Shown here: positions 22,699-33,042 of the stretch, piece by piece
Layout of the letters: every line of letters starts with the position of its first letter
Numbering within the stretch: position 1 is the first letter of the stretch
Source: Zoroaster sp. YZ-2022
Lineage: Eukaryota; Echinodermata; Asteroidea; Forcipulatida; Zoroasteridae
Direction: 5' to 3'
DNA: 64,000 nucleotides
Assembly: GCA_029582265.1 (NCBI GenBank)
Contig: CM055830.1
Coordinates: forward strand, 23,048,163-23,112,162
Translations under genes and position numbers: made by a program
The notes under the pieces: model-generated
What the model was told of the DNA's origin: nothing
Seen by the model: only the letters and a program-made list of their open reading frames with translations
Database searches by the model: none

Positions 22699-22974
22699 CT
22701 TTAAAAGAAATAACATTTTTCCAAATAATTAAACGAGCATTAACAGACAACAGACATTCAAAAATGTCTCTTTCAAATTCAATGAATGTGACAAGCTAAA
22801 GTTTGTACATTTTATTGTCAAAATGGGATTGGGGCAACTAACACTAGCATTACATGAGTGCCTTTGTTTTCCAAACCAGCAAACCAAATCTGATCACATT
22901 TCACAGTAAGCCAAATCTGATTACATTTTTAATCACCATTTTCAAAAGTTCCCATTGATATTTTATGAATTTAC

Positions 22975-23100
22975 CGGTACAATTGGTATCATCTCCTTCA
23001 TATCCTGTCTTGCATGCACAGGTAAAACTACCGTCAGTGTTAGTGCAGATTCCATTGATGGCATCGCAGTTGTCACTACCATTGGAGCATTCATCAATAT
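22975..23100 (-). CDS. cbEGF exon, unit 37 (purine acceptor)
   Basis: YEGDDTNC, acceptor p; duplicate of unit 15. Confidence 0.75.
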
Positions 23101-23378
23101 CTTTTTTTTTAAATAATTTTTTTTTCAAATAATTAAACGAGCATTAACAGACAACAGACATTCAAAAATGTCTCTTTCAAATTCAATGAATGTGACAAGC
23201 TAAAGTTTGTACATTTTATTGTCAAAATGGGATTGGGGCAACTAACACTAGCATTACTCGAGTGCCTTTGTTTTCCAAATCAGGAAACCAAATCTGATCA
23301 CATGTCATAGTAAACCAAATCTGATTACATTTTTAATCACCATTTTCAAAAGCCCCTATAAATTTTTTATGAATTTAC

Positions 23379-23504
23379 CTGTACAATTGCTACCATCTCC
23401 TTCATATCCTGCCTTGCATGCACAGGTAAAACTACCGTCAGTGTTAGTGCAGATTCCATTGATGGCATCGCAGTTGTCACTGCCATTGGAGCATTCATCA
23501 ATAT
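23379..23504 (-). CDS. cbEGF exon, unit 38
   Basis: CKAGYEG (Thr to Ala), acceptor d; duplicate of unit 16. Confidence 0.9.
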
Positions 23505-23781
23505 CTTAAAAAGAAATAACAAGTTTTCCAAATAATTAAACGAGCATTAACAGACAACAGACATTCAAAAATGTCTCTTTCAAATTCAATGAATGTGACA
23601 AGCTAAAGTTTGTACATTTTATTGTCAAAATGGGATTGGGACAACTAACACTAGCATTACATGAGTGCCTTTGTTTTCCAAACCAGGAAACCAAATCTGA
23701 TCACGTTTCATAGTAAACCAAAGCTCATTACATTTTTAACCACGATTTTCAAAAGCCCCCATTAATTTTTTATGAATTTAC

Positions 23782-23907
23782 CTGTACAATTGCAACCATC
23801 TCCTTCATATCCTGTCTTGCATGCACAGGTAAAACTACCATCAGTGTTAGTGCAGATTCCATTGATGGCATCGCAGTTGTCACTGCCACTGGTGCATTCA
23901 TCAATAT
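23782..23907 (-). CDS. cbEGF exon, unit 39 (seven Cys)
   Basis: CTSGSDNC and GDGCNC, acceptor b; duplicate of unit 17. Confidence 0.88.
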
Positions 23908-24167
23908 CTTTAGAAGAAATAACAATTTTACCAAATAATTAAACGAGCATTAACAGACAACAGACGTTCAAAAATGTCTCTTTCAAATTCAATGAATGTG
24001 ACAAGCTAAAGTTTGAAAATTGTATTGTCAAAATGGGATTGGCGCAACTAACACTAGCATTGCAGTGCCTTTGTTTTCCAAACCAGGAAACCAAATCTGA
24101 TCATGTTTCATAGTAAACCAAATCTGATTACATTTTTAACCACCATTTTCAAAAGCCCCCATTAATT

Positions 24168-24184
24168 GGAGCATTCATCAATAT
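24168..24184 (-). pseudogene. cbEGF unit 40, exon deleted
   Basis: Same junction, GG form. It has no counterpart in the first 8.47-kb block, between units 17 and 18. Confidence 0.85.
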
Positions 24185-24460
24185 CTTTAAAAGAAATAAC
24201 ATTTTTCCAAATAATTAAACGAGCATTAACAGACAACAGACCTTCAAAAATGTCTCTTTCAAATTCAATGAATGTGACAAGCTAAAGTTTGAACATTTTA
24301 TTGTCAAAATGGGATTAGGGCAACTAACACTAGCATTACATGAGTGCCTTTGTTTTGCAAACCAGGAAACCAAATCTGATCACGTTTCATAGTAAACCAA
24401 ATCTGATTACATTTTTAATCACCATTTTCAAAAGCCCCTATTAATTTTTTATGAATTTAC

Positions 24461-24586
24461 CTGTACAATTGCTACCATCTCCTTCATATCTTGTCTTGCA
24501 TGCACAGGTAAAACTACCGTCAGTGTTAGTGCAGATTCCATTGATGGCATCGCAGTTGTCACTGCCATTGGAGCATTCATCAATAT
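24461..24586 (-). CDS. cbEGF exon, unit 41
   Basis: KTRYEG, acceptor a; duplicate of unit 18. Confidence 0.9.
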
Positions 24587-24864
24587 CTTTAAAAGAAATA
24601 ACATTTTTCCAAATAATTAAACGAGCATTAACAGACAACAGACCTTCAAATATGTCTCTTTCAAATTCAATAGATATGTGACAAGCTAAAGTTTGTACAT
24701 TTTATTGTCAAAATGGGATTGGGGCAACTAACAATAGCATTACATGAGTGCCTTTGTTTTCCAAACCAGCAAACCAAATCTGATCACATTTCACAGTAAA
24801 CCAAATCTGATTACATTTTTAATCACCATTTTCAAAAGTTCCCATTGATATTTTATGAATTTAC

Positions 24865-24990
24865 CGGTACAATTGGTATCATCTTCTTCATATCCTGTCT
24901 TGCATGCACAGGTAAAACTACCGTCAGTGTTAGTGCAGATTCCATTGATGGCATCGCAGTTGTCACTACCATTGGAGCATTCATCAATAT
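24865..24990 (-). CDS. cbEGF exon, unit 42 (purine acceptor)
   Basis: YEEDDTNC, acceptor p; duplicate of unit 19. Confidence 0.75.
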
Positions 24991-25266
24991 CTTTTTTTTT
25001 AAATAACAAGTTTTCCAAATAATTAAACGAGCATTAACAGACAACAGACATTCAAAATGTCTCTTTCAAATTCAATAGAATGTGACAAGCTAAAGTTTGT
25101 ACATTTATTGTCAAAATGGGATTGGGGCAACTAACACTAGCATTAGTCGAGTGCCTTTGTTTTCCAAATCAGGAAACCAAATCTGATCACATGTCATAGT
25201 AAACCAAATCTGATTACATTTTTAATCACCACTTTCAAAAAGCCCCATTAATTTTTATGAATTTAC

Positions 25267-25392
25267 CTGTACAATTGCTACCATCTCCTTCATATCCTGT
25301 CTTGCATGCACAGGTAAAACTACCGTCAGTGTTAGTGCAGATTCCATTGATGGCATCGCAGTTGTCACTGCCATTGGAGCATTCATAAATAT
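25267..25392 (-). CDS. cbEGF exon, unit 43
   Basis: DIYEC, acceptor c; duplicate of unit 20. Confidence 0.9.
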
Positions 25393-25668
25393 CTTTACAA
25401 GAAATAACAATTTTCAAATAATTAAACGAGCATTAACAGACAACAGACATTCAAAATGTCTCTTTCAAATTCAATGAATGTGACAAGCTAAAAAAAATTG
25501 TACATTTTATTGTCAAAAGGGGATTTGGGCAACTAACACTAGCATTACATGAGTTCCTTTGTTTTCCAAACCAGGAAACCAAATCTGCTCACATTTCACA
25601 GTAAACCAAATCTGATTACAATTTTAATCACCATTTTCAAAACGCCCATTGATATTTTATGAATTTAC

Positions 25669-25794
25669 CTGTACAATTGCTACCATCTCCTTCATATCCT
25701 GTCTTGCATGTACAGGTAAAACTACCGTCAGTGTCAGTGCAGATTCCATTGATGGCATCGCAGTTGTCATTGCCATTGGAGCATTCATCAATAT
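25669..25794 (-). CDS. cbEGF exon, unit 44
   Basis: CTDTDGSFTCTC with CSNGNDNC, acceptor a; duplicate of unit 21. Confidence 0.9.
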
Positions 25795-26070
25795 CTTTAA
25801 AAGAAATAACATTTTTCCAAATAATTAAACGAGCATTAACAGACAACAGACCTTCAAAAATGTCTCTTTCAAATTCAATGAATGTGACAAGCTAAAGTTT
25901 GAACATTTTATTGTCAAAATGGGATTGTGGCAACTAACACTAGCATTACATGAGTGCCTTTGTTTTCCAAACCAGGAAACCAAATCTGATCACGTTTCAT
26001 AGTAAACCAAATCTGATTACATTTTTAATCACCATTTTCAAAAGCCCCCATTAATTTTTTATGAATTTAC

Positions 26071-26196
26071 CTGTACAATTGCTACCATCTCCTTCATATC
26101 CTGTTTTGCATGCACAGGTAAAACTACCGTCAGTGTTAGTGCAGATTCCATTGATGGCATCGCAGTTGTCACTGCCATTGGAGCATTCATCAATAT
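26071..26196 (-). CDS. cbEGF exon, unit 45
   Basis: Consensus residues, acceptor a; one silent change in the Lys codon. Confidence 0.9.
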
Positions 26197-26472
26197 CTTT
26201 AAAAGAAATAACATTTTTCCAAATAATTAAACGAGCATTAACAGACAACAGACCTTCAAATATGTCTCTTTCAAATTCAATGAATGTGACAAGCTAAAGT
26301 TTGTACATTTTATTGTCAAAATGGGATTGGGGCAACTAACACTAGCATTACATGAGTGCCTTTGTTTTCCAAACCAGCAAACCAAATCTGATCACATTTC
26401 ACAGTAAACCAAATCTGATTACATTTTTAATCACCATTTTCAAAAGTTCCCATTGATATTTTATGAATTTAC

Positions 26473-26598
26473 CGGTACAATTGGTATCATCTTCTTCATA
26501 TCCTGTCTTGCATGCACAGGTAAAACTACCGTCAGTGTTAGTGCAGATTCCATTGATGGCATCGCAGTTGTCACTACCATAGGAGCATTCATCAATAT
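26473..26598 (-). CDS. cbEGF exon, unit 46 (purine acceptor)
   Basis: CSYGSDNC and YEEDDTNC, acceptor p. Confidence 0.75.
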
Positions 26599-26876
26599 CT
26601 TTTTTTTTAAATAACAAGTTTTCCAAATAATTAAACGAGCATTAACAGACAACAGACATTCAAAAATGTCTCTTTCAAATTCAATGAATGTGACAAGCTA
26701 AAGTTTGTACATTTTATTGTCAAAATGGGATTGGGGCAACTAACACTAGCATTAGTCGAGTGCCTTTGTTTTCCAAATCAGGAAACCAAATCTGATCACA
26801 TGTCATAGTAAACCAAATCTGATTACATTTTTAATCACCACTTTCAAAAGCCCCCATTAATTTTTTATGAATTTAC

Positions 26877-27002
26877 CTGTACAATTGCTACCATCTCCTT
26901 CATATCCTGTCTTGCATGCACAGGTAAAACTACCGTCAGTGTTAGTGCAGATTCCATTGATGGCATCGCAGTTGTCACTGCCATTGGAGCATTCATCAAT
27001 AT
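26877..27002 (-). CDS. cbEGF exon, unit 47
   Basis: Normal DIDEC where its counterpart unit 24 has DIYEC; acceptor c. Confidence 0.9.
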
Positions 27003-27282
27003 CTTTACAAGAAATAACAATTTTACCAAATAATTAAACGAGCATTAACAGACAACAGACATTCAAAAATGTCTCTTTCAAATTCAATGAATGTGACAAG
27101 CTAAAAAAAATTGTACATTTTATTGTAAAAAGGATTTGGGCAACTAACACTAGCATTACATGAGTTCCTTTGTTTTTCCAAAAACCAGGAAACCAAATCT
27201 GCTCACATTTCACAGTAAACCAAATCTGATTACAATTTTAATCACCATTTTCAAAACGCCCATTGATATTTTATGAATTTAC

Positions 27283-27408
27283 CTGTGCAATTGCTACCAT
27301 CTCCTTCATATCCTGTCTTGCATGTACAGGTAAAACTACCGTCAGTGTCAGTGCAGATTCCATTGATGGCATCGCAGTTGTCATTGCCATTGGAGCATTC
27401 ATCAATAT
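27283..27408 (-). CDS. cbEGF exon, unit 48
   Basis: CTDTDGSFTCTC, acceptor a; silent change in the last Thr codon. Confidence 0.9.
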
Positions 27409-27684
27409 CTTTAAAAGAAATAACATTTTTCCAAATAATTAAACGAGCATTAACAGACAACAGACCTTCAAAAATGTCTCTTTCAAATTCAATGAATGTG
27501 ACAAGCTAAAGTTTGAACATTTTATTGTCAAAATGGGATTGTGGCAACTAACACTAGCATTACATGAGTGCCTTTGTTTTCCAAACCAGGAAACCAAATC
27601 TGATCACGTTTCATAGTAAACCAAATCTGATTACATTTTTAATCACCATTTTCAAAAGCCCCCATTAATTTTTTATGAATTTAC

Positions 27685-27810
27685 CTGTACAATTGCTACC
27701 ATCTCCTTCATATCCTGTCTTGCATGCACAGGTAAAACTACCGTCAGTGTTAGTGCAGATTCCATTGATGGCATCGCAGTTGTCACTGCCATTGGAGCAT
27801 TCATCAATAT
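27685..27810 (-). CDS. cbEGF exon, unit 49
   Basis: Consensus residues, acceptor d. Confidence 0.9.
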
Positions 27811-28069
27811 CTTAAAAAGAAATAACAATTTTTCCAAATAATTAACGAGCATTAACAGACAACAGACATTCAAAAATGTCTCTTTCAAATTCAATGAATG
27901 TGACAAGCTAAAGTTTGAAAATTGTATTGTCAAAATGGGATTGGCGCAACTAACACTAGCATTACAGTGCCTTTGTTTTCCAAACCAGGAAACCAAATCT
28001 GATCACGTTTCATAGTAAACCAAATCTGATTACATTTTTAACTACCATTTTCAAAAGCCCCCATTAATT

Positions 28070-28086
28070 GGAGCATTCATCAATAT
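28070..28086 (-). pseudogene. cbEGF unit 50, exon deleted
   Basis: Same junction, GG form. Confidence 0.85.
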
Positions 28087-28362
28087 CTTTAAAAGAAATG
28101 ACATTTTTCCAAATAATTAAACGAGCATTAACAGACAACAGACATTCAAAAATGTCTCTTTCAAATTCAATGAATGTGACAAGCTAAAGTTTGAACATTT
28201 TATTGTCAAAATGGGATTGGGGCAACTAACACTAGCATTACATGAGTGCCTTTGTTTTCCAAACCAGGAAACCAAATCTGATCACGTTTCATAGTAAACC
28301 AAATCTGATTACATTTTTAATCACCATTTTCAAAAGCCCCTATTAATTTTTTAAGAATTTAC

Positions 28363-28488
28363 CTGTACAATTGCTACCATCTCCTTCATATCCTGTCTTG
28401 CATGCACAGGTAAAACTACCGTCAGTGTTAGTGCAGATTCCATTGATGGCATCGCAGTTGTCACTGCCATTGGAGCATTCATCAATAT
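28363..28488 (-). CDS. cbEGF exon, unit 51
   Basis: Consensus residues, acceptor a. The LINE fragment begins 40 bp beyond it in the upstream intron. Confidence 0.9.
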
Positions 28489-28842
28489 CTTTAAAAGAAA
28501 TAACATTTTTCCAAATAATTAAACGAGCATTCATTCATTCATTCATTCATTTTATTTCCACATCAATGCAAACAATAGGTAGCAGAAGTACATTCTTGAA
28601 ATAAGTTAACATACGTATAAAAGTAGATAAGACTAAACAAAGATGTGGAGGGGGTTTGCAAGAAGCAAAGCTTGTCGGGTGCAAACCCCCTCATATATAT
28701 TATTTGTGCTCTAAGTTAAATCTAGACTTAAAGCATAAATAATAAAAACAAACATTTTTAGTTACAGAAATGAGTACAAATATCAATGAACGAAAGACAA
28801 TGAACAAAGAAACCTAAGTAAGCAAACAAACATCCCCAAAAA

Positions 28843-28865
28843 ACAAACAAACAAACAAACAAACG
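28843..28865 (+). repeat. (AAAC)n microsatellite
   Basis: Five to six AAAC units within the LINE 3' region. Confidence 0.8.
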
Positions 28866-29001
28866 CAAATAATGCAAAGTGGTGAAACTAGTATATTAAG
28901 TTCATGCAGTAATAGGGAGTGATAAATAACGAAATAATTTCAGTTTAAAGTGGGGTAACGAAGAATTGATAGAACAATGATAATTATGGATGTGTTTGGA
29001 A

Positions 29002-29685
29002 CTACTTGTATTTATTTAAAAGAATTTCCTTAAGTTTGTTCTTAAAGGACTTGATATTGTTAAGTTTCCGAAGAGAATTGTCGAAAGAGTTCCACAGTTT
29101 TGGTCCCGCATACTTAGTAGTTCTTTGGGCAAGTGATGAGCGAGTTAAGGGAATGTGAAAAGGAGGCCTGGCGTGTAGAATATGAATGTACCAGTTTATT
29201 ACTTGTAAACATTGAGGTAAGACATTTTGGTAATTCATTATGTACTAATTGAAACATAAAAGCTACCAAGTTGCAGATTGTATAGATCATTAATTTTTGG
29301 ATTAATGTTTAAAAAAGAAAGGATATGAGTGAGCAAAATAAAGAGTAATGTTAACAATGCGCAGGGCTCGTTTTTGCAAAATAAGCAGTCTGTTGATTGT
29401 TGTAGCGGCAGCACTGCCCCATGCTAATATACCATAGTTAATATAGGATAAAATTAAGGTGTTATACAGAGAAAATAAAATATGATGTGGAAAAAATGCC
29501 TTAAGTTTATTAATAATACCCATATTACGGGAAATTATTTTACATAAGTAATCAATGTGGTATTTCCAGGATAATTTATTATCAATATATAAGCCTAGGA
29601 ATTTTACACTATTTGTTAAGTTGATCACCATATTATCAATACAAATATCTATAGGAAGTACAGTGTGCTTATTACTAAATAGCAT
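29002..29685 (-). pseudogene. LINE reverse transcriptase, C-terminal part (frameshifted)
   Basis: First piece (29685-29302): VKFLGLYIDNKLSWKYHI, IINKLKAFFPHHILFSLYNT and LILSYINYGILAWG, the region just after the RT catalytic core. Second piece (29238-29002): ARPPFHIPLTRSSLAQRTTK, GPKLWNSFDNSLRKLNNIKS, FKNKLKEILLNKY, the usual C-terminus. A frame break separates them near 29240-29300. The catalytic YADD part is absent, so the fragment cannot be active. Confidence 0.85.
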
Positions 29686-29935
29686 ACAGGTAGCCTTTTT
29701 GAGACAGACAACAGACCTTCAAAAATGTCCCTTTCAAATTCAATGAATGTGACAAGCTAAAGTTTGTACATTTTATTGTCAAAATGGGATTGGGCCAACT
29801 AACACTAGCATTACATGAGTGCCTTTGTTTTCCAAACCAGCAAACCAAATCTGATCACATTTCACAGTAAACCAAATCTGATTACATTTTTAATCACCAT
29901 TTTCAAAAGTTCCCATTGATATTGTATGAATTTAC

Positions 29936-30061
29936 CGGTACAATTGGTATCATCTCCTTCATATCCTGTCTTGCATGCACAGGTAAAACTACCGTCAGTG
30001 TTAGTGCAGATTCCATTGATGGCATCGCAGTTGTCACTACCATTGGAGCATTCATCAATAT
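29936..30061 (-). CDS. cbEGF exon, unit 52 (purine acceptor)
   Basis: YEGDDTNC, acceptor p. Confidence 0.75.
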
Positions 30062-30339
30062 CTTTTTTTTTAAATAACAAGTTTTCCAAATAATTAAACG
30101 AGCATTAACAGACAACAGACGTTCAAAAATGTCTCTTTCAAATTCAATGAATGTGACAAGCTAAAGTTTGTACATTTTATTGTCAAAATGGGATTGGGGC
30201 AACTAACACTAGCATTACATGAGTGCCTTTGTTTTCCAAACCAGGAAACCAAATCTGATCACGTTTCATAGTAAACCAAATCTGATTGCATTTTTAATCA
30301 CCATTTTCAAAAGCCCCTATTAATTTTTTATCAATTTAC

Positions 30340-30465
30340 CTGTACAATTGCTACCATCTCCTTCATATCCTGTCTTGCATGCACAGGTAAAACTACCGTC
30401 AGTGTTAGTGCAGATTCCATTGATGGCATCGCAGTTGTCACTGCCATTGGAGCATTCATCAATAT
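30340..30465 (-). CDS. cbEGF exon, unit 53
   Basis: Consensus residues, acceptor a. Confidence 0.9.
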
Positions 30466-30739
30466 CTTTAAAAGAAATTAATTTTTCCAAATAATTAAAC
30501 GAGCATTAACAGACAACAGACCTTCAAAAATGTCTCTTTCAAATTCAATGAATGTGACAAGCTAAAGTTTGTACATTTTATTGTCAAAATGGGATTGGGG
30601 CAACTAACACTAGCATTACATGAGTGCCTTTGTTTTCCAAACCAGCAACCAAATCTGATCACATTTCACAGTAAACCAAATCTGATTACATTTTTAATCA
30701 CCATTTTCAAAAGTTCCCATTGATATTTTATGAATTTAC

Positions 30740-30865
30740 CGGTACAATTGGTATCATCTCCTTCATATCCTGTCTTGCATGCACAGGTAAAACTACCGTC
30801 AGTGTTAGTGCAGATTCCATTAATGGCATCGCAGTTGTGACTACCATTGGAGCATTCATCAATAT
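30740..30865 (-). CDS. cbEGF exon, unit 54 (acceptor AG lost)
   Basis: CSNGSHNC and GDDTNC. The intron ends AAAATG|ATATT instead of AG|ATATT, so the canonical acceptor is destroyed and the exon is probably skipped. The coding frame itself is intact. Confidence 0.6.
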
Positions 30866-31144
30866 CATTTTTTTTAAATAACAAGTTTTCCAAATAATTA
30901 AACGAGCATTAACAGACAACAGACATTCAAAAATGTCTCTTTCAAATTCTGTGAATGTGACAAGCTAAAGTTTGTACATTTTATTGTCAAAATGGGATTG
31001 GGGCAACTAACACTAGCATTACTCGAGTGCCTTTGTTTTCCAAACCAGGAAACCAAATCTGCTCACATTTCACAGTAAAGCAAATCTGATTACATTTTTA
31101 ATCACCATTTTCAAAAGCCCCCATTAATTTTTTTATGAATTTAC

Positions 31145-31270
31145 CTGTACAATTGCTACCATCTCCTTCATATCCTGTCTTGCATGCACAGGTAAAACTA
31201 CCGTCAGTGTTAGTGCAGATTCCATTGATGGCATCGCAGTTGTCACTGCCATTGGAGCATTCATCAATAT
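31145..31270 (-). CDS. cbEGF exon, unit 55
   Basis: Consensus residues, acceptor a. Confidence 0.9.
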
Positions 31271-31546
31271 CTTTAAAAGAAATAACATTTTTCCAAATAA
31301 TTGAACGAGCATTAACAGACAACAGACCTTCAAAAATGTCTCTTTTAAATTCAATGAATGTGACAAGCTAAAGTTTGTACATTTTATTGTCAAAATGGGA
31401 TTGGGGCAACTAACACTAGCATTACATGAGTGCCTTTGTTTTCCAAACCAGCAAACCAAATCTGATCACATTTCACAGTAAAGCAAATCTGATTACATTT
31501 TTAATCACCATTTTCAAAAGTTCCCATTGATATTTTATGAATTTAC

Positions 31547-31672
31547 CGGTACAATTGGTATCATCTCCTTCATATCCTGTCTTGCATGCACAGGTAAAAC
31601 TACCGTCAGTGTTAGTGCAGATTCCATTGATGGCATCGCAGTTGTCACTACCATTGGAGCATTCATCAATAT
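31547..31672 (-). CDS. cbEGF exon, unit 56 (purine acceptor)
   Basis: GDDTNC, acceptor p. Confidence 0.75.
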
Positions 31673-31950
31673 CTTTTTTTTAAAATAACAAGTTTTCCAA
31701 ATAATTAAACGAGCATTAACAGACAACAGACATTCAAAAATGTCTCTTTCAAATTCAATGAATGTGACAAGCTAAAGTTTGTACATTTTATTGTCAAAAT
31801 TGGATTGGGGCAACTAACACTACCATTACTCGAGTGCCTTTGTTTTCCAAACCAGGAAACCAAATCTAATCACATTTCATAGTAAACCAAATCTGATTAC
31901 ATTTTTAATCACCACTTTCAAAAGCCCCCATTAATTTTTTATGAATTTAC

Positions 31951-32076
31951 CTGTACAATTGCTACCATCTCCTTCATATCCTGTCTTGCATGCACAGGTA
32001 AAACTACCGTCAGTGTTAGTGCAGATTCCATTGATGGCATCGCAGTTGTCACTGCCATTGGTGCATTCATCAATAT
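31951..32076 (-). CDS. cbEGF exon, unit 57
   Basis: CTNGSDNC, acceptor b. Confidence 0.9.
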
Positions 32077-32353
32077 CTTTAGAAGAAATAACAATTTTAC
32101 CAAATAATTAAACGAGCATTAAAAGACAACAGATGTTCAAAAATGTCTCTTTCAAATTCAATGAATGTGACAAGCTAAAGTTTGTACATTTTATTGTCAA
32201 AATGGGATTGGGGCAACTAACACTAGCATTGCTCGAGTGCCTTTGTTTTCCAAACCAGGAAACCAAATCTGATCACATTTCATAGTAAACCAAATCTGAT
32301 TACATTTTTAATCACCACTTTCAAAAGCCCCCATTAATTTTTTATGAATTTAC

Positions 32354-32479
32354 CTGTACAATTGCTACCATCTCCTTCATATCCTGTCTTGCATGCACAG
32401 GTAAAACTACCGTCAGTGTCAGTGCAGATTCCATTGATGGCATCGCAGTTGTCACTGCCATTGGAGCATTCATCAATAT
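32354..32479 (-). CDS. cbEGF exon, unit 58
   Basis: [12 protein letters not shown], acceptor a. Confidence 0.9.
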
Positions 32480-32739
32480 CTTTAAAAGAAATAACAAGTT
32501 TTTCAAATAATTAAACGAGCATTAACAGACAACAGAACTTCAAAAATGTTTCTTTCAAATTCAATGAATGTGACAAGCTAAAGTTTGAAAATTGTATTGT
32601 CAAAATGGGATTGGCGCAACTAACACTAGCATTACAGTGCCTTTGTTTTCCAAACCAGGAAACCAAATCTGATCACGTTTCATAGTAAACCAAATCTGAT
32701 TACATTTTTAACCACCATTTTCAAAAGCCCCCATTAATT

Positions 32740-32756
32740 GGAGCATTCATCAATAT
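32740..32756 (-). pseudogene. cbEGF unit 59, exon deleted
   Basis: Same junction, GG form. Confidence 0.85.
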
Positions 32757-33024
32757 CTTTAAAAGAAATAACATTTTTCCAAATAATTAAACGAGCATTA
32801 ACAGACAACAGACCTTCAAAAATGTCTCTTTCAAATTCAATGAATGTGACAAGCTAAAGTTTGAACATTTTATTGTCAAAATGGGATTGTGGCAACTAAC
32901 ACTAGCATTACATGAGTGCCTTTGTTTTCCAAACCAGGAAAGCAAATCTGATCACGTTTCATAGTAAACCAAATCTGATTACATTTTTAATCACCATTTT
33001 CAAAAGCCCCCATTAATTTTTTAT

Positions 33025-33042
33025 GAATTTATTCAAACAATT
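33025..33042 (-). pseudogene. cbEGF unit 60, cut by gap
   Basis: The expected GAATTTACCTGTACAATT reads GAATTTATTCAAACAATT just before the N run. The few altered bases may be contig-end errors; the array probably continues into the gap. Confidence 0.5.

Larger units (their letters stand above)
28529..29706 (-). mobile_element. 5'-truncated LINE fragment inserted in an EGF intron
   Basis: The element reads on the minus strand and ends in AATAAAATG plus five to six AATG units (28529-28553). It interrupts the intron phrase GAGCATTAACAGACAACAG, which appears intact in other units: the left flank stops at GAGCATT and the right resumes at GACAACAGACC. Coding remains are RT thumb and C-terminal parts in two frames. 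The clade is uncertain (CR1/Crack-like by wording). Confidence 0.85.
8985..33042 (-). repeat. Tandem array of cbEGF exon units (about 60 units, ~400 bp each)
   Basis: Each unit is one 126-nt exon plus ~275 bp of intron, all on the minus strand. The exon begins at AG|ATATTGATGAATGC and ends TGTACAG|GTAAATTC, so both introns are phase 1 and any number of exons can be joined or skipped in frame. The consensus domain is D-I-D-E-C...C...[12 protein letters not shown]...C: six Cys, the N-terminal calcium-ligand pattern, and Cx(D/N)x4(F/Y)xCxC, the Asp/Asn hydroxylation consensus of calcium-binding EGF. Proteins of this kind are extracellular. Neither the first nor the last exon of the gene is seen. 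Acceptor classes used below: a TTTTAAAG, b TTCTAAAG, c TTGTAAAG, d TTTTTAAG, p purine-rich AAAAAAAG. Confidence 0.93.

Noticed and set aside
9539..31371. Repeated plus-strand ORFs of about 78 codons opposite the EGF exons
   Set aside because: They are antisense to exons with conserved Cys pattern and splice sites; their openness is a by-product of minus-strand codon use.
8985..33042. Regularly spaced repeats considered as CRISPR-like or as satellite DNA
   Set aside because: Spacing of ~400 bp, eukaryotic splice sites and a coding exon per unit explain the periodicity.
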